Assembly (NCBI RefSeq): GCF_002407245.1
Contig: NZ_CP010681.1
Coordinates: 3,175,001-3,239,000 of the forward strand
DNA: 64,000 nt
Direction: 5' to 3'
Origin: Phaeobacter piscinae
Lineage (GTDB): Bacteria > Pseudomonadota > Alphaproteobacteria > Rhodobacterales > Rhodobacteraceae
Under the pieces are notes generated by a model. The model saw only the letters and a program-made list of their open reading frames with translations, did no database searches and was not told where the DNA came from. A program made the translations under genes and the position numbers. Below, in pieces: positions 61,842 to 64,000 of this stretch (the stretch's first letter is position 1; every line of letters starts with the position of its first letter).

Positions 61842-63458
61842 CTAGGCGACAGCGCCGCTCTGTGACGAGGCAGCCGTCGGATGGGCCATTTCTGGCTGCG
61901 ATGGGTCGGCCTGAAGCAAGCTCACTCCAAGGCCTGCGAGAATACCCAGACGCCGCGCTGAAAAAGCATGGGCGCGGGCGCGCAAGACGGCAAGGTTTTC
62001 CTCTGGTAGGTCCAGAACGCGACCCTCCTGCTCCAGCCGTTGCCCTTGGGGCTCAAGAATTCGCCAGACGAAGGTCGCCCAGTCATTTGGTGTCTGATGA
62101 CCCTCGCTTTGAGCCAGTAGGAACAGCTGCTCCATTCGGTCAACCGCGACACCGCCCCCCGTCACCGGGGATGCCAGGAATCCCAGGCGCTCGCTGTCCT
62201 CAGCATTCTTGCAAACCGCCATATTGAAGTCGCGGCACCGCACAATCCGATCCGCATATCCCGCTTGCGGCAAACAGGGCACGATATAGCCCGCACCGGT
62301 CAGAATCGTCAGCATCCGCGTAATGTCGCCCCAAGTCATATCTGAGAACACCCCTTGCTCCAGCAAGGCACGAACGGTGTGGTGCCCATCGGACAAAGCC
62401 TGCAAGACAGGCTCATACTGGCTCGCTTCCAGCGCGATATCGCCCTTGCGCCAGCTGACTTTCAACGGGCCGGTTCCATAATGACGCGCCAGCGCAAAGG
62501 GGGTCTGAAACCACCCTCCGACGCCGCCACGTTGTGTCTGTGGCAGCCACCCCCGTACAAAAACATCTGCGCGGAACTGCTCGTTCAACAGAATATCACG
62601 CAGGCCCTCGCGCCTGACTGAATTGCTTTCTTCTGCGAGCAGCGCCTGCTGTGGCCTGCTGAGACAGATATCGTCGATGTGATCCAGAGGGTTCGCCGCG
62701 CCCATAAACTCCAGTTTTGCCTGCGCAAGATCATCTGCAACATCGGCAAAATGAAACGGGGTCCAATCTTTGTTGAAGAACTCATGCGCGAGATAATTCC
62801 GGGACATGGACTTCATCTCGCTCAGCCGGGTCAGCTGACCAGGATTGGAGGCAAAGAAACCGGCGTCGGCCAGCTTCAATCGCTCGGCGAAATCCAGGGC
62901 CTCATCGATGCGTTGTTCCAGTGACCCGTTGCCTTGGGACGCGCGATCCGTCAGCAATCGGCGCAATGGCATCGATGGTGCCCAGCCCGGTTGTGTATTG
63001 TAACTGATATAGACCAGTCCACCGGGTTTCAGGCGACGGGCAATAAAGTCGATAATCCGTTCCTGATTCTCACGCGAAACCCAGCTATAAACACCGTGGA
63101 GCGCAATCACGTCGAAGCTGTTTGGCAGGGTTGCCTCCTCCTCAAAATCCTCAAAGGACCTTTCGTAGAAGGTGACATTGGGCACCGCGGCCTCCCGCGC
63201 CAATCGATGTGCACCAGCGATATGCGCCGGATTGAAATCCATGGCATGTACATCAACATGCGGGTTTGCAGCGGCCAGCAGATTGGCGGTGAACCCCTGC
63301 CCACAGCCCAACTCACAATAGGTTAGACGGTTGTCGTCCAACCCATGCCGATGCCCCCGCGACAACGCAGCAAACGCCAAGCGCGATGGCGTCATCTCAT
63401 GAAAGAAATCATGCGAGTAGTCGAGCTCGGCAACATAGCCGGAGGTCCAATCGTTCAT
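61842..63458 (-). CDS. Class I SAM-dependent methyltransferase with regulatory domain (PKMT-like)
   Basis: This 538-residue protein has an N-terminal Rossmann methyltransferase domain with ELGCGQGFTANLLAA (SAM loop) and HGVYSWVSRENQ. A middle methyltransferase-regulatory-like helical region follows, then a C-terminal region resembling the family of rickettsial protein lysine methyltransferases (PKMT). These methylate surface proteins in Rickettsia; here the substrate is unknown. It is inserted between rpsO and pnp on the opposite strand. Confidence 0.85.
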   Translation of the reverse strand: MNDWTSGYVAELDYSHDFFHEMTPSRLAFAALSRGHRHGLDDNRLTYCELGCGQGFTANLLAAANPHVDVHAMDFNPAHIAGAHRLAREAAVPNVTFYERSFEDFEEEATLPNSFDVIALHGVYSWVSRENQERIIDFIARRLKPGGLVYISYNTQPGWAPSMPLRRLLTDRASQGNGSLEQRIDEALDFAERLKLADAGFFASNPGQLTRLSEMKSMSRNYLAHEFFNKDWTPFHFADVADDLAQAKLEFMGAANPLDHIDDICLSRPQQALLAEESNSVRREGLRDILLNEQFRADVFVRGWLPQTQRGGVGGWFQTPFALARHYGTGPLKVSWRKGDIALEASQYEPVLQALSDGHHTVRALLEQGVFSDMTWGDITRMLTILTGAGYIVPCLPQAGYADRIVRCRDFNMAVCKNAEDSERLGFLASPVTGGGVAVDRMEQLFLLAQSEGHQTPNDWATFVWRILEPQGQRLEQEGRVLDLPEENLAVLRARAHAFSARRLGILAGLGVSLLQADPSQPEMAHPTAASSQSGAVA

Positions 63459-63808
63459 TCAGCACCTGTTCGTTCGTGGTGGGGGCGACGGCATCTTTCC
63501 CTTCTGGGGTGCGCAATGTTTTCATAAAAACGTTGAGGATCTGGTTAACGCATCAGTGTTTTGAGTTGCCAAGTTTGCCGGTGCGACCTGCTGCATTGGC
63601 CCGGCGCCAAAATTTCAATGCACAGGCTCGGCCAGCGCTTGCCCTTTCAATCTGTGCAAAAATCCTGTAAGGGCGGCCTATCTGAGACGTGCTGCCAAGA
63701 CCCCGGCAGTCGAAAGAAAGATAGAGAGGGGTCGGCGGCAATGGGGCCGCCACATCAAACGGGAGACCCGGGATACGCCCGGGAGTGCTCCCAGCTAGGA
63801 TAAGCTGA
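63459..63808 (+). promoter_or_regulatory. pnp upstream region with leader stem-loops
   Basis: This 350-base gap contains no gene. In the pnp leader GGCGGC/GCCGCC (63734-63739 with 63746-63751) is a first hairpin. The second is a two-tier stem: GGGAG/CTCCC (63761-63765 with 63788-63792) enclosing CCCGGG/CCCGGG (63767-63772 with 63778-63783). The second lies just before the AGGA site at 63797. PNPase controls its own mRNA through leader stems with RNase III in enterics; the same is likely here. Confidence 0.5.
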
Positions 63809-64000
63809 ATGTTTAACGTTACAAAGAAATCGATGCAGTGGGGCGAAGAGACGCTCACACTGGAGACCGGCAAGGTTGCCCGTCAGGCTGATGGCACCGT
63901 GATTGCCACCCTGGGCGAGACCTCGGTCATGGCAAATGTCACCTTTGCCCGCCAGCAAAAACCGGGTCAGGACTTCTTCCCTCTGACCGTCCACTACCAG
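63809..64000 (+). CDS. pnp: Polynucleotide phosphorylase, N-terminal fragment
   Basis: The first 64 residues ([33 protein letters not shown]) are the start of PNPase. It is cut by the window edge. The ribosome-binding site AGGA is eight bases from ATG 63809. The enzyme degrades RNA 3'-5' by phosphorolysis, as part of the degradosome. Confidence 0.96.
   Translation, partial: MFNVTKKSMQWGEETLTLETGKVARQADGTVIATLGETSVMANVTFARQQKPGQDFFPLTVHYQ

Overview
The window is chromosomal DNA from a GC-rich alphaproteobacterium, most likely of the Rhodobacteraceae (Roseobacter group; Phaeobacter/Ruegeria/Leisingera-like). The basis is protein similarity recognised by eye: MsrP/MsrQ, a DinB with an N-terminal zinc ribbon, DUF2938, DUF3035, DUF3775, DUF1674 and WGR proteins, a two-domain ALDH16-type aldehyde dehydrogenase, the lspA-DUF3035-M16-M16 cluster, and an rbfA-truB-rpsO-pnp neighbourhood. 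About sixty protein genes, one tRNA and one candidate structured RNA can be supported. I see no prophage, insertion sequence, CRISPR array or rRNA gene.

Layout. 1-812: no convincing gene. 0.8-5.2 kb: methionine sulfoxide reductase msrPQ, an FMN glutamate-synthase-like protein, a DUF302 protein and a lipoprotein with a possible Cys-His-Asp triad. 5.2-12.2 kb: clpB behind a heat-shock-type promoter, pyrF, a structured RNA candidate near 9.17-9.37 kb, a NUDIX hydrolase, dinB and an N-formylglutamate amidohydrolase. 12.3-17.4 kb: tRNA-Val(GAC), rpmJ, a ferric-iron binding protein, DUF2938, a CobW-type GTPase and an iron ABC permease. 17.6-27.0 kb: a large minus-strand branched-chain-amino-acid-type ABC operon framed by two AMP-forming CoA ligases and interrupted by one opposite-strand gene. 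27.2-34.5 kb: a two-component pair, a small WGR protein, a histidine phosphatase, a glutathione transferase, a two-gene saccharopine pathway for lysine breakdown, and a DUF3775 protein.

34.6-43.2 kb (minus strand): mutL-rmuC-adenylate cyclase, overlapping end to end, and a four-gene Mn/Fe ABC importer behind two tandem Fur/Mur-like operators. 43.4-46.8 kb: deoC plus an ALDH16-type dehydrogenase (deoxyribose catabolism). 46.9-55.8 kb (minus strand): two M16 peptidase-like proteins, a DUF3035 lipoprotein, lspA, purH, a heparinase II/III-like protein and rsmB. 55.9-64.0 kb: SDHAF4-like DUF1674, NIPSNAP, dapB, then rbfA, a phosphodiester-glycosidase-like protein, truB, DUF1643, an RTX-type calcium-binding protein, rpsO, a protein-lysine-methyltransferase-like gene on the opposite strand, and the start of pnp, which runs off the window.

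Most of the window is ordinary core chromosome. The least explained items are the structured RNA candidate, a perfect 18-bp palindrome near 30.32 kb, the ABC permease with a DtxR-like tail, and stem-loops inside the LIV-type operon and in the pnp leader.
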